This document shows, one piece after another, positions 1-7,057 of a stretch of 56,095 nucleotides of DNA. Numbering within the stretch: the stretch's first letter is position 1; each line of letters opens with the position of its first letter. A model generated the notes under the pieces. That model did no database searches, had not been told where the DNA came from, and worked only from the letters and a program-made list of their open reading frames with translations. The stretch lies in IMG/VR virus record IMGVR_UViG_3300050035_000720, positions 1 through 56,095 of that record; one strand, 5' to 3'. Source of the DNA: a virus. A program made the translations under genes and the position numbers.

Positions 1-1140
1 ATGGTTGTAGGTTCAAAATCAAAAAACGGGAAAATGAGCTCAGATACCGGCTCTTTGGACGCATTATTAGGCGACGATGAAAATTACGTGCCCATTTCTG
101 ACGACTGGGCCGACATGTTCCGCGACTACATAAACGACAAAAAGGCTGAAAACAAACTCAATACGGTGAAATATTACCAACTACACGCTGGCCAGATTAT
201 CGAGTGGGCAGTCGAGCATAAGATCTCGCTGAAAGATTTTATGCAAAAACATATGAACCTTTTCGTGATCTACCGACGCAAGCAAAATGTCGACGAGGGG
301 ACAGTACGCAAGGCGCAGCAAGTGATAAAGAACATGATGGCCTTCTCCAAGCGTCAGGGCTACGTACAAATAAACAGGTTTACTGACTACAAGCTGACCA
401 AGCTACGCCGTAAGCGCCAGCGTTGGGTACCAGATGATCTGATGGTTAAATTCGTCGACGGCGGCATCGACACGTTCTACAGCGCGGCCAAGCGGCCGGT
501 AATGAAAAACCTCTGCCTGGCACACAGACAATTCTACCACCTTCGCTTTAAGGCATTCATGTTTATTTTGATCGATACCGGCTGCCGGCCAGACGAACTG
601 CTGAAAATTGAGATGCAAGATATTATCGAGTGTCTGAAGTGGCGGCCGGAAGATTCGTCAAAGCAGACACCGAAGCAGTTCCTCAAGGAACGACCCAGTG
701 CGGACGGCCCAAAAGTTATTTTTAGATATACAAAAAATGGCGATACCCGGGCTGTGCCAATCTCCCCTCTCTCACTCGATATCTTAAAAGCCTGGTTGAG
801 AAAGCGGCCGCAGCGTCACGGTGTGGCACCCACTGACCTAGTATTTACCGCGAACCCAGAAGGAGACACGGGCACAAAGGTAGACTACCGCGGACTACTC
901 CGGACGCTCTACAACGTTCAGGAATGGCTTGGTATCCCCAAGGTTGAACAATACAGCTTTTACTGCTTCAGACGCACCACAGCAAGCGCCATGGCCGCCG
1001 ACAATTTGGTTGATGCCAGGGACTATCTCGGTCACAAAAATATTTCGACAACCAACACATATCTTTACACCAGTGAGCAGAGCGTGGCCGACACTCACGC
1101 AAGGGTTGCACCGCTCGAACGGTTTCATCGTAAAAAGTGA
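1..1140 (+). CDS. int: Tyrosine recombinase (phage integrase)
   Basis: A 379-residue tyrosine recombinase that would catalyse site-specific integration and excision of the phage. Residues about 25-140 look like the SAM-like core-binding domain. The catalytic domain shows R196 in TGCRPDELL, K245 in YTKNGDTR, R324 in YCFRRTTAS, H345 in LGHKN and the nucleophile Y354 nine residues later. In box II the usual first histidine (HxLRR) is replaced by Y321, a substitution that some active family members carry. The ORF begins at base 1, so the true start may lie outside the window or be the ATG at 34, which has GGGAAA just before it. No att site could be identified. Confidence 0.93.
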   Translation: MVVGSKSKNGKMSSDTGSLDALLGDDENYVPISDDWADMFRDYINDKKAENKLNTVKYYQLHAGQIIEWAVEHKISLKDFMQKHMNLFVIYRRKQNVDEGTVRKAQQVIKNMMAFSKRQGYVQINRFTDYKLTKLRRKRQRWVPDDLMVKFVDGGIDTFYSAAKRPVMKNLCLAHRQFYHLRFKAFMFILIDTGCRPDELLKIEMQDIIECLKWRPEDSSKQTPKQFLKERPSADGPKVIFRYTKNGDTRAVPISPLSLDILKAWLRKRPQRHGVAPTDLVFTANPEGDTGTKVDYRGLLRTLYNVQEWLGIPKVEQYSFYCFRRTTASAMAADNLVDARDYLGHKNISTTNTYLYTSEQSVADTHARVAPLERFHRKK

Positions 1141-1173
1141 CGATATAACTCAAAAATATTTTTATTTCTGCCA

Positions 1174-1225
1174 AAACTAACCGTAACAGTGTGTATACTA
1201 TACGTGATGTTTATTACTTACGTAA
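1174..1225 (+). promoter_or_regulatory. Early promoter with TATACT -10 and TTACGTAA palindrome
   Basis: The stretch 1174-1205 contains a TATACT -10-like hexamer at 1194-1199 inside TATACTATA, itself nearly palindromic. It matches 28 of 32 bases of a second copy at 28730-28761. No good -35 is seen 17 bases upstream, so the conserved upstream bases (aaactaaccg) may bind an activator or repressor. A perfect 8-base palindrome TTACGTAA lies at 1218-1225 between the presumed start of transcription and the HTH gene and could be an operator. It would drive the LuxR-like gene and the operon behind it. The promoter role is inference. Confidence 0.6.
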
Positions 1226-1245
1226 TTAATACAGAAAGGAAAGCA

Positions 1246-1452
1246 ATGGCAGACGAAAAAATAGAGCTGACGCCGACAGAACACGCAATCTTGAAACTGA
1301 TGGCTGACGGCATGACCAGCAGCGAAATTGCCGATGAAACATTCAAGGCAAGACGCACGGTTGACGGCCACAAAGCCAACATCTACAACAAGCTCCGTGT
1401 CAGAAACGCTATGGAGGCCGTCAATGAGGCCAGAGAACTGGGACTGATATGA
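1246..1452 (+). CDS. Solo LuxR/GerE-type helix-turn-helix regulator
   Basis: A 68-residue protein that is essentially only a LuxR-type DNA-binding domain: LTPTEHAILKLMADGMTSSE, then a recognition-helix region with RRTVDGHKANIYNKL. It has no sensory or receiver domain. The start at 1246 is chosen over an upstream in-frame ATG at 1189 because AGGAAAG precedes it and the upstream part overlaps the promoter. It is the first gene after the integrase and heads the early operon, so it is a candidate regulator of early genes or of lysogeny. No CI-like repressor is seen elsewhere in the window. The regulatory targets are unknown. Confidence 0.85.
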   Translation: MADEKIELTPTEHAILKLMADGMTSSEIADETFKARRTVDGHKANIYNKLRVRNAMEAVNEARELGLI

Positions 1453-1655
1453 TTGAAAAGTTTACATATGAGTACTGCAATGTTATCACAGACACCAACG
1501 AAGAGTACCTCGATGAAATGAATACTCTGAAGAAGGACGGATGGTCTCCGTCTGACCCTATTGATCCAGCCATGCTCGACCTCTTAATTGCAGGTAAGCA
1601 CGGTAACACTTTTCGCCGCAAGGTTGTGACTACGGCAGAGGCACTATCGAAATGA
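1449..1655 (+). CDS. Small early protein, unknown
   Basis: A 68-residue hypothetical protein whose ATG overlaps the stop of the HTH gene (ATGA), indicating translational coupling. It is acidic in the first half (NEEYLDEMNTL) and more basic near the end (GNTFRRKVV). No family recognised. Its stop overlaps the ATG of the MazG-like gene in the same ATGA fashion, so it belongs to the early operon. Confidence 0.7.
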   Translation: MIEKFTYEYCNVITDTNEEYLDEMNTLKKDGWSPSDPIDPAMLDLLIAGKHGNTFRRKVVTTAEALSK

Positions 1656-2068
1656 GTGATCCATACGATCGAGCTGTTCAGTCTGAATACATTCGTTACC
1701 TTTGCCTATATTCAGACGGCAACCTAAACGCATTAAGAGACCTCGTTCATGAACAATCTATCAACTGGTGGAAGGACCCGGCTACGGGTGAGCCGATTGA
1801 TCGCAATGTTGGTGAACTGCTCATGCTCGCGGTATCCGAGCTGTCAGAAGCGATGGAGGGCCACCGCAAAAACTTAATGGACGACAAGCTGTCAAGCCAC
1901 AAAATGTTCGAGGTAGAGATTGCAGATTGTCTTATTCGCCTGCTGGACATGGCCGGCGGATTAGGTATCAACATTGGCAGTATCGTTGCCCAGAAGATTA
2001 TCTACAACATGTATCGAGAAGACCATAAGATCGAGCAACGACTTGCGCCTAACGGAAAGCGGTATTAA
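1652..2068 (+). CDS. MazG-like nucleotide pyrophosphohydrolase
   Basis: A 138-residue all-alpha protein with the MazG/dUTPase-like metal-binding pattern: E63xxE66 in VSELSEAMEG and E89xxD92 in EVEIADCLIRLLD, about 25 residues apart. Family members hydrolyse (d)NTPs to monophosphates, and phage versions are proposed to adjust nucleotide or ppGpp pools of the infected cell. The start overlaps the previous stop (ATGA). The methyltransferase gene begins two bases after its stop. Confidence 0.8.
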   Translation: MSDPYDRAVQSEYIRYLCLYSDGNLNALRDLVHEQSINWWKDPATGEPIDRNVGELLMLAVSELSEAMEGHRKNLMDDKLSSHKMFEVEIADCLIRLLDMAGGLGINIGSIVAQKIIYNMYREDHKIEQRLAPNGKRY

Positions 2069-2069
2069 T

Positions 2070-2939
2070 GTGATTACGACCGTCCTACGTCCCTTACTGC
2101 GTTACCATGGCGGAAAATTTCGATTGGCCCCGTGGATCATAGGCAATTTCCCTGCCCACAACGTGTATGTTGAGCCGTTTTGTGGCGCGGCGAGCGTATT
2201 GCTGCGCAAACAACGTGTATATGCCGAGGTGATTAACGACCTTGACGAGGATGTCGTAAACATATTCTCGATCATGCGTAATCCTGCACAGGCGAAGGAT
2301 CTAATAAACGCAATCGGTCTGACTCCCTTTGCACGTAAAGAGTTCGAACGCGCCTACGAATACTCGAATGATCCAGTTGAGCGAGCCCGCAGAATGGTCA
2401 TCCGTTCGTACATGGGATTCGGAGCTACTGGCACATTAGGGAACAGCACAGGTTTTCGAAACAACACGACCCGGAGGGGAACCACGCCAGCGCATGACTG
2501 GGCATGGCTGCCTTCCGCACTTGTCGAGATAGTAGATCGACTCCGCGGCGTTATTGTCGAGTCGCGTCCAGCAATAGAATGCATTCAGCAGCATGACGGT
2601 ACGGATGTTCTAATTTACGCGGATCCTCCCTACGTGCATTCCACGCGAAGCAAGGGCAATCCCTATTGCACCAAGCACATGTACCGGCATGAGATGACGG
2701 ACGAGCAGCACCGAGAGTTGGCGGACACGCTGAAACAGGTGAAGGCGATGGTGGTGGTCTCCGGTTATGACTGCCCTCTCTATGCCGAGCTTTATGATGG
2801 CTGGGAGTTTAGAAGCCGAATCGCCATGGCTGACGGCGCGAAAGAGCGTGTCGAATGCCTCTGGCTCAATAATGCTGCCTCTGAAAGGCTTGGACAGAAA
2901 TGTCTAAATCTCGGAAGATTAGAGGCGCCAACAAAATGA
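2070..2939 (+). CDS. Dam-type (D12 class) adenine-N6 DNA methyltransferase
   Basis: A 289-residue D12-class methyltransferase from a GTG start directly after the MazG stop. Extending upstream in frame to 1974 would overlap MazG by about 95 bases. Motifs: RYHGGKFRLAPWI (residues 11-23, start of the D12 fold), the AdoMet-binding PFCGA (36-40) and the catalytic DPPY at 185-188. It would methylate adenine in a short target such as GATC, either to protect phage DNA or to time replication or packaging. No cognate restriction gene lies next to it, so it is an orphan phage enzyme. Target specificity cannot be read from the sequence. Confidence 0.9.
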   Translation: MITTVLRPLLRYHGGKFRLAPWIIGNFPAHNVYVEPFCGAASVLLRKQRVYAEVINDLDEDVVNIFSIMRNPAQAKDLINAIGLTPFARKEFERAYEYSNDPVERARRMVIRSYMGFGATGTLGNSTGFRNNTTRRGTTPAHDWAWLPSALVEIVDRLRGVIVESRPAIECIQQHDGTDVLIYADPPYVHSTRSKGNPYCTKHMYRHEMTDEQHRELADTLKQVKAMVVVSGYDCPLYAELYDGWEFRSRIAMADGAKERVECLWLNNAASERLGQKCLNLGRLEAPTK

Positions 2940-3274
2940 TCACCCGAGCCGATATTGTGCCTGGTCTGTTTTTTACGTCGAGCGACAACGATGACATTTG
3001 CAGGATTGTTCGCGTTTACGATATGCCGGACGGATGGTTTAAGCTCGGTTGTTCTTATTCAAAGACCAATTGGTGCGACACAGAAGGCTGCTGGACAGTT
3101 TCGTACCACATAGTTGAAGGCAAGATCATTGGACGCTGCTACCCGAGTTACACTCCCTATCACAACTCGAATATGCCCACTCCGGACGATATTCATTGTG
3201 ACCAGATTTGGATCGTCGAACCCGAGCCACACATGATCACCGCCCAACACGGGCAGTTAGGATTCGCATTATGA
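2936..3274 (+). CDS. Early operon protein, unknown
   Basis: A 112-residue protein starting at an ATG that overlaps the methyltransferase stop (ATGA). An upstream in-frame ATG at 2900 exists but lies inside the methyltransferase. It is rich in Cys, Trp and Tyr (GCSYSKTNWCDTEGCWTVSY), which suggests a compact beta fold, but no motif was recognised. Its stop again overlaps the next ATG. Confidence 0.65.
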   Translation: MITRADIVPGLFFTSSDNDDICRIVRVYDMPDGWFKLGCSYSKTNWCDTEGCWTVSYHIVEGKIIGRCYPSYTPYHNSNMPTPDDIHCDQIWIVEPEPHMITAQHGQLGFAL

Positions 3275-3648
3275 TTACAGAATTAGTCACCGACCCCGTC
3301 GCGCTGTCGGCTATGGACAAAGGGCAGCTTGCAGTACAGGTGCTAATAAGAAAGCACCCGAAGGTTTGCATCGAAAAGTGCATCCTGTTCACGAACGACT
3401 ACCTGAAGCATTACCTTAATAGCAAGGTGTTCGAATTGCTGGAGGAAATCAAAGTCTCGCCAAAGATTGCCTCTCTGTCTATTAACATCCATACAGGCTA
3501 TGGGCCTACAGATATAGTGGTGCACCAAGACTTGTCGTCCAGATGGTTCGACTGCGAACATGCTGACACAATCTGTTGCATTGCCATCGCATGGGCGCTT
3601 TGCCACGATGCCGGGCTGCTGCCGAAGCCGGAGGCCAGCAATGCCTGA
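3271..3648 (+). CDS. Early operon protein, unknown
   Basis: A 125-residue hypothetical protein. The ATG at 3271 overlaps the preceding TGA, so a longer form from 3208 is unlikely. It has a predicted alpha/beta pattern and a C-terminal hydrophobic stretch (TICCIAIAWALCHDAG) too short and polar-flanked to call a membrane segment. No family recognised. Confidence 0.65.
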   Translation: MITELVTDPVALSAMDKGQLAVQVLIRKHPKVCIEKCILFTNDYLKHYLNSKVFELLEEIKVSPKIASLSINIHTGYGPTDIVVHQDLSSRWFDCEHADTICCIAIAWALCHDAGLLPKPEASNA

Positions 3649-3919
3649 AAAACCATGGCAGGCACGATTCGCGAAAAAGTTTGGCGGTACTTGCAGTAGC
3701 GAGTTTGCTGCAGTTGTTCAGTTCTTTGCTGCCGAGCTTGCCGCGAATGACACGGAAATCGCTGAGCTAAAAGAGCGATTAGCTCATCCAAATGAGATCA
3801 AATGCACTCGTTGTGGCAATTGGGGCAGAGAACGGCATCGGATTGGCCCGTCTACTCTTTGTCCGGATTGTGCGTCCCTGTTTGGTAAGAAATTGAAGGC
3901 GGCTAATGAGCATAGTTAA
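3641..3919 (+). CDS. Small zinc-ribbon-like protein
   Basis: A 92-residue protein with GGAGG seven bases before its ATG, inside the tail of the previous gene. The N-terminal half contains an alpha-helical, coiled-coil-like stretch (AELAANDTEIAELKERL). The C-terminal half carries a four-cysteine ribbon C55xxC58...C74xxC77 (CTRCGNWG / LCPDCASL). It probably binds zinc and possibly nucleic acid. Function unknown. Confidence 0.7.
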   Translation: MPEKPWQARFAKKFGGTCSSEFAAVVQFFAAELAANDTEIAELKERLAHPNEIKCTRCGNWGRERHRIGPSTLCPDCASLFGKKLKAANEHS

Positions 3920-4196
3920 CCATCCAGCCTTTAATATGGCATTAACCGAACTAGCTATAGGTACACATAACCACTTACCTAACGATGAAATTTTTCTTGT
4001 TGAAGCGATAGATGCGTATGTCGCCGCTGCCGTTGCTGCCGAACGCGCCAAATGGCTAAAGGTCATAATACGGTCGTATTCCAGTGGTGTACACGAGTGC
4101 AGAATATGCGGCGGAAGGTATCGCCCATGCCGTGTATATGTTAAACATATGGACTGGTGCCCCGCTTACGAGGAGGCAACCAATGAGCATACGTAA
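3906..4196 (+). CDS. Small CCHC-like protein
   Basis: A 96-residue protein starting inside the end of the previous gene, with GAAGG upstream. The C-terminus holds C65xxC68, H81 and C85 (HECRICGGRYRPC / KHMDWC), consistent with one zinc site. The alanine-rich helix in the middle (VEAIDAYVAAAVAAERAKW) is a common feature of phage early proteins. Function not recognised. Confidence 0.65.
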   Translation: MSIVNHPAFNMALTELAIGTHNHLPNDEIFLVEAIDAYVAAAVAAERAKWLKVIIRSYSSGVHECRICGGRYRPCRVYVKHMDWCPAYEEATNEHT

Positions 4197-4764
4197 AAGC
4201 CACACATTTTGGACAATGTTCAACAACCTTTTTAATGCCTACATCAATGGGCCAGGACATACCACCAAGACAGAAATATGGGGCAAACTATGCGAACTCT
4301 CCGATGAGCATACCGACAACGCCGTCAGTGCAGAGCGAAAGCGAATTGCTACCCTATTAGCGCATGAGTTGATACCACTCAAAAACCAGAACCCGGTGCT
4401 GCTAAAAATTCTGCCCGATCTTCGAACGCAAATCCTGAACCGAATTCTATACCTGGACAACATTGCCACTTTGATAGGCATCCAGGAAGAGTTCAAGTCA
4501 GCGATGCAGGAAACTGAATTCAAGAAGAAAGCGCAAGCCGAATCAATGGCATATATTGTTGCTCACGCCAAAGACGAAAGGTGTCGTGTTTTTTGGGATG
4601 GTCCAAAAACGCAGCCAGCAACGGCACAGCAGTCACCGCTTCAAGAGCTGCGCACAATGGTCGTCAAGGCATGCGAAACCGGAGATAACCGAGGAAATAT
4701 AGGCAGACTAGGCGCGTTTATTGAAGTTATGGGAATGATCGACGAAATGGAGCCAACGCCATGA
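4183..4764 (+). CDS. Early operon protein, helical, unknown
   Basis: A 193-residue protein from an ATG with GAGGAGG upstream, which rules out the longer frame from 4084. It is mostly helical by composition, with the charged run QEEFKSAMQETEFKKKAQAE. No catalytic motif is visible. Its stop overlaps the ATG of the next gene (ATGA). Confidence 0.65.
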   Translation: MSIRKSHTFWTMFNNLFNAYINGPGHTTKTEIWGKLCELSDEHTDNAVSAERKRIATLLAHELIPLKNQNPVLLKILPDLRTQILNRILYLDNIATLIGIQEEFKSAMQETEFKKKAQAESMAYIVAHAKDERCRVFWDGPKTQPATAQQSPLQELRTMVVKACETGDNRGNIGRLGAFIEVMGMIDEMEPTP

Positions 4765-5453
4765 AACCTTGCCGCTATTGCGATAAGCTGTTTATCCCGA
4801 CTGCAGAACTACGTTTCTTTTGCTGTGTTAAGTGTCGAGAAATTAAACAGCATAATGACCGTCTCAGATATGGGCGCGCTTACGATGCCGCCAACAAACA
4901 ACAACGTCTCGCTCAGAATAGTGAGTATTGCAAGCGCCCGGACATTAGAATTGAACGGTATGAGCGCAAACGGAGCGAGGAGTACAAAGAGCGACGACGA
5001 AAAACACGACAGAAGCCCAAAGTAAAAGCTAAGGAAAGGGTCGCATTTGCGGAATGGCAGGCGCGAAACCGTGAACGTCGATCTATTTATATGCTGAACT
5101 GGGATCGCCGCAACCAGGCCATAAAATGGGCAAAAGAAGACTTCTCCCGGGCCAGAGAATTCAAACTGGTTAGAACCAGGCCTGTCGACATGGTAGCGAG
5201 TTTTTGGCGCGGTATTCCGAACTCAGTGAAGATCGCTCCGGAGGAAGAGACAGTAGCCTTCTTCGAGTTTGCCGGCAATATGTGGCACATCACGGCACCG
5301 GCCAACACAACTGCAGAAATCAGGAAGCTTGTGGATACACTCAAAGCTCGTGAGAACAGATTAGTCGGCACTATTGTTGCTCCATCCATGCTCGGCGACA
5401 AACGTCTCAACAAGCAGTTATTTGACAAAGATGGCGAGTTTAAGTCCGCGTAA
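4761..5453 (+). CDS. Zinc-finger, Arg/Lys-rich early protein
   Basis: A 230-residue protein with an N-terminal zinc-binding pattern C4xxC7...C22xxC25 (CRYCDKLF / CCVKCRE), followed by a very basic, helical segment at about residues 50-105 (ERKRSEEYKERRRKTRQ). The second half looks globular. The combination suggests DNA or RNA binding. There is no HNH or other nuclease motif. Start codon overlaps the preceding stop. Confidence 0.65.
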   Translation: MKPCRYCDKLFIPTAELRFFCCVKCREIKQHNDRLRYGRAYDAANKQQRLAQNSEYCKRPDIRIERYERKRSEEYKERRRKTRQKPKVKAKERVAFAEWQARNRERRSIYMLNWDRRNQAIKWAKEDFSRAREFKLVRTRPVDMVASFWRGIPNSVKIAPEEETVAFFEFAGNMWHITAPANTTAEIRKLVDTLKARENRLVGTIVAPSMLGDKRLNKQLFDKDGEFKSA

Positions 5454-5460
5454 AAACGGC

Positions 5461-5500
5461 ACGCAAAAGTGACTACTGCATGTATCAGTATACTGTAATG
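5461..5500 (+). promoter_or_regulatory. Putative promoter with TATACT -10
   Basis: TATACT at 5489-5494 is the same hexamer as in the promoters at 1194 and 28750. It lies just ahead of GGAG and an ATG at 5516. A -35-like box is not evident. If used, transcription would start near 5501, which argues that the downstream gene begins at 5516 and not at the ATGs at 5480 or 5498. Confidence 0.4.
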
Positions 5501-5515
5501 GAGAAAAACAAAACT

Positions 5516-5749
5516 ATGGACACACCAAAATGCGACTTCTGCGGGTACCCCGCTCCGCTCCAAACCGTCAAGATGGGTTTAGGCTCAACGGCTGTCAAGC
5601 ATGAACTGTGCGACCTGTGTGCGAACTCAAGGAGCACCCAGGCACTTGTATACCCGCAGTTGTTCAATCCCGATTTTGTCGAAGAGAAGAAGAAGGTGCT
5701 GTTTAACACCAATGCGCGGTTGGAGGATAAGGGAGCGTTTAAGATCTAA
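5516..5749 (+). CDS. Small four-cysteine protein, last plus-strand early gene
   Basis: A 77-residue protein with CxxC pairs at C6/C9 (CDFCGYP) and C32/C35 (CDLCANS), a typical zinc ribbon, then a charged tail. Start at 5516 is preferred because the TATACT promoter covers the alternatives at 5480 and 5498, although its Shine-Dalgarno GGAG is about 12 bases away. Last gene before the convergent region. Confidence 0.6.
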   Translation: MDTPKCDFCGYPAPLQTVKMGLGSTAVKHELCDLCANSRSTQALVYPQLFNPDFVEEKKKVLFNTNARLEDKGAFKI

Positions 5750-5763
5750 TTATAGGCGTAAAT

Positions 5764-5775
5764 CTGTGGTAAAAT
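5764..5775 (+). promoter_or_regulatory. Extended -10 promoter of the ncRNA gene
   Basis: TGGTAAAAT fits an extended -10 (TGn followed by TAAAAT at 5770-5775). The surrounding 11 of 12 bases (GTGGTAAAATAA) recur before the permuted tRNA-like gene at 45137-45148 as GTGGTAAAATTA. Transcription would start near 5782, at the base of the first large RNA stem. Confidence 0.5.
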
Positions 5776-5781
5776 AACCGC

Positions 5782-5942
5782 AGAAGCATTCGGTGAGAGC
5801 CCGAGAAGCGACCTTAAAGCTCGCAAAGACCGGTTGGAATCCGGGATGCTTTAACCGTCACCCACACAACACAGCCTAGCGGATCGCGCGAATATTCGGG
5901 ATGCCGGGAAAGCCTCAGTCAATATTCTAACTGGGGCTTTTT
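5782..5942 (+). ncRNA. Structured non-coding RNA candidate
   Basis: No credible ORF fills this gap. A closed stem AAGCATTC (from 5784) with GGATGCTT (one G-T pair) encloses three short hairpins: TCGG/CCGA, GCGA/TCGC and CCGG/CCGG with loop TTGGAAT. The layout resembles a tRNA cloverleaf of about 68 bases, but the D-arm is abnormal, the T-loop has G where C56 should be, and the anticodon stem has a C-C mismatch. I therefore do not call it a tRNA. A 3' tail leads to the terminator at 5911. It is a promoter-RNA-terminator unit of about 160 bases, family not recognised. Confidence 0.45.
5911..5942 (+). terminator. Rho-independent terminator, plus strand
   Basis: AGCCTCAG (5911-5918) pairs with CTGGGGCT (5931-5938, one G-T pair) and is followed by a T run. 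It ends the ncRNA unit and the early plus-strand operon before the convergent endolysin gene. Confidence 0.75.
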
Positions 5943-5947
5943 GCGGT

Positions 5948-6484
5948 CTACAGGTTTGCAATCACGAGAGATAGCCGATTAACTCTACCAAGCCAACCGG
6001 GAAGGAACTTTTTCAGTTTCGGATTTTCCGCAACCAGCGCATGGTAATGCGCCTCACGACGAGCCAGTATTCCCGCAGCCATTTCGGCATCGGAATGTCC
6101 CACCGCAAACCAATTGTGATATCCCATACTGGTCATCGTGTCGAAAACACGGGTAACAGGAATGCCTAGCACGCCCTGCATGAACTCTAAAGCTGTTCCG
6201 ACACCACAATTTACCCCAGTATCAAAGAGTGTATACGCGGTGCGACTGGCAACGTAGTCCCCGTGAATAGGCACCCAATAATATGCTTTATAAATAGCGC
6301 CGGCTTCGTCATCGGTGATGAACGCCACTGATCGCAGCGGAAGCCCGCTCCGGCGCCGCCAGACGTCATATTCACCCTGCTCGATGCCCTTGCAGGTTGC
6401 ACCGCCCGGATCATCCTGATCATCGCTGTATCCGCCCTCTGCCTGCAGTACAAAGGCTAGTGCTCCTGTGAAATCGTTTTGCAT
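5948..6484 (-). CDS. Endolysin, glycoside hydrolase family 108
   Basis: A 178-residue lysozyme-like protein that would cleave peptidoglycan at the end of infection. The GH108 signature is clear: E16-G-G-Y followed by DDPGGATCKGI, with E16 the expected catalytic acid. The C-terminal part (AVGHSDAEMAAGILARREAHYHALV) corresponds to the family's C-terminal helical domain. There is no signal peptide, so release needs a holin, and candidates lie directly upstream. It is the last gene of the late minus-strand unit. Confidence 0.9.
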   Translation of the reverse strand: MQNDFTGALAFVLQAEGGYSDDQDDPGGATCKGIEQGEYDVWRRRSGLPLRSVAFITDDEAGAIYKAYYWVPIHGDYVASRTAYTLFDTGVNCGVGTALEFMQGVLGIPVTRVFDTMTSMGYHNWFAVGHSDAEMAAGILARREAHYHALVAENPKLKKFLPGWLGRVNRLSLVIANL

Positions 6485-6511
6485 GGCCGTTCCCTTTCAT
6501 TGTCAGTCAAA

Positions 6512-6537
6512 GAAAAAGCCGCCCGAAAGCGGTTTGA
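6512..6537 (-). terminator. Rho-independent terminator before endolysin
   Basis: Read on the minus strand, AAACCGC pairs with GCGGCTT around a 6-base loop and is followed by TTTTTCTTT. It lies between the spanin/holin-like gene and the endolysin start, so endolysin synthesis would depend on readthrough or on a promoter further down. Confidence 0.65.
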
Positions 6538-6634
6538 ACAAAGTTAGAATATTTGGCATTTTTTCGAACAAAACAGCCATTTATTGGCTATTTAATGAAA
6601 CAAAATGCCGTTTTCGTGAAACAAATCGCAATTT

Positions 6635-6686
6635 AACCCAAGTGGATCAGGCTGCAATTAACTGACCAGATTGATCCACTTGGGTT
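6635..6686. repeat. 15-bp perfect inverted repeat
   Basis: AACCCAAGTGGATCA at 6635-6649 is perfectly repeated in reverse complement at 6672-6686 around a 22-base loop. It begins three bases after the stop codon of the gene ending at 6689. It may act as a long-stem terminator or RNA-stability element for minus-strand transcripts, though the T run behind it is weak (TTAAATTG). It could also be a protein-binding dyad. Confidence 0.6.
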
Positions 6687-6688
6687 GT

Positions 6689-7054
6689 TTAAGTTGCTAC
6701 ATGTCGTCGACCGGCCAGCTCGCGCTGCAGCGCGGTCACCTTGCCCTCTAGGACCTTAACCTGCCTGATGGCTGCGTCTCTCTCCGTCTTGAGAACGTCG
6801 ACCTCGGATCTCAGATCTTTGACCTCGGATTGCACCTGCATCAAAATCTGCATGAGCTGGCTGAACGTCGACTCTCCCTGTTGTCGTTCTTCTGCTCGTT
6901 CGGCGAGCTCGACCTGGCGACGAGAAAGCTCGAGCTGTTCTTTGACAGGACGGTTGCGCCACCATTCAATGATTTTGCCTAATAAAACAGACAAGATCCC
7001 TGCCCCTCCGAACGATTGGGCGAGCTTAATCACTTCGGCCTCCTTGGTAGTCAT
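6689..7054 (-). CDS. Membrane-anchored coiled-coil lysis protein (spanin or holin-like)
   Basis: A 121-residue protein with a short N-terminal hydrophobic segment (SFGGAGILSVLLGKIIEWW, about residues 14-32) and a long predicted coiled coil from about residue 40 to 115 (heptads in VKDLRSEVDVLKTERDAAI). This fold is like an inner-membrane spanin, or a single-pass holin partner. Position between the presumed holin and the endolysin supports a lysis role. No lipoprotein outer-membrane spanin was seen nested in or next to it. Confidence 0.55.
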   Translation of the reverse strand: MTTKEAEVIKLAQSFGGAGILSVLLGKIIEWWRNRPVKEQLELSRRQVELAERAEERQQGESTFSQLMQILMQVQSEVKDLRSEVDVLKTERDAAIRQVKVLEGKVTALQRELAGRRHVAT

Positions 7055-7057
7055 GGC

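Noticed and set aside
1-1140. attP site near the integrase
   Set aside because: No core repeat, tRNA-end match or arm-site repeats could be identified in the visible flanks, and the left flank is outside the window.
1974-2069. Upstream extension of the methyltransferase to 1974
   Set aside because: The added residues overlap MazG and lack family similarity. The GTG at 2070 follows the MazG stop directly and fits the D12 N-terminus.
5784-5852. Ordinary tRNA at this site (anticodon loop CTTAAAG)
   Set aside because: A 7-8 bp acceptor-like stem and a GGTTGGAATCC arm are present, but the D-arm lacks normal spacing, the T-loop lacks C56 and the anticodon stem has a mismatch. Listed as ncRNA instead.
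6468-6665. Plus-strand ORF of 65 residues
   Set aside because: It runs antisense through a terminator and an inverted repeat, with no Shine-Dalgarno and biased composition.
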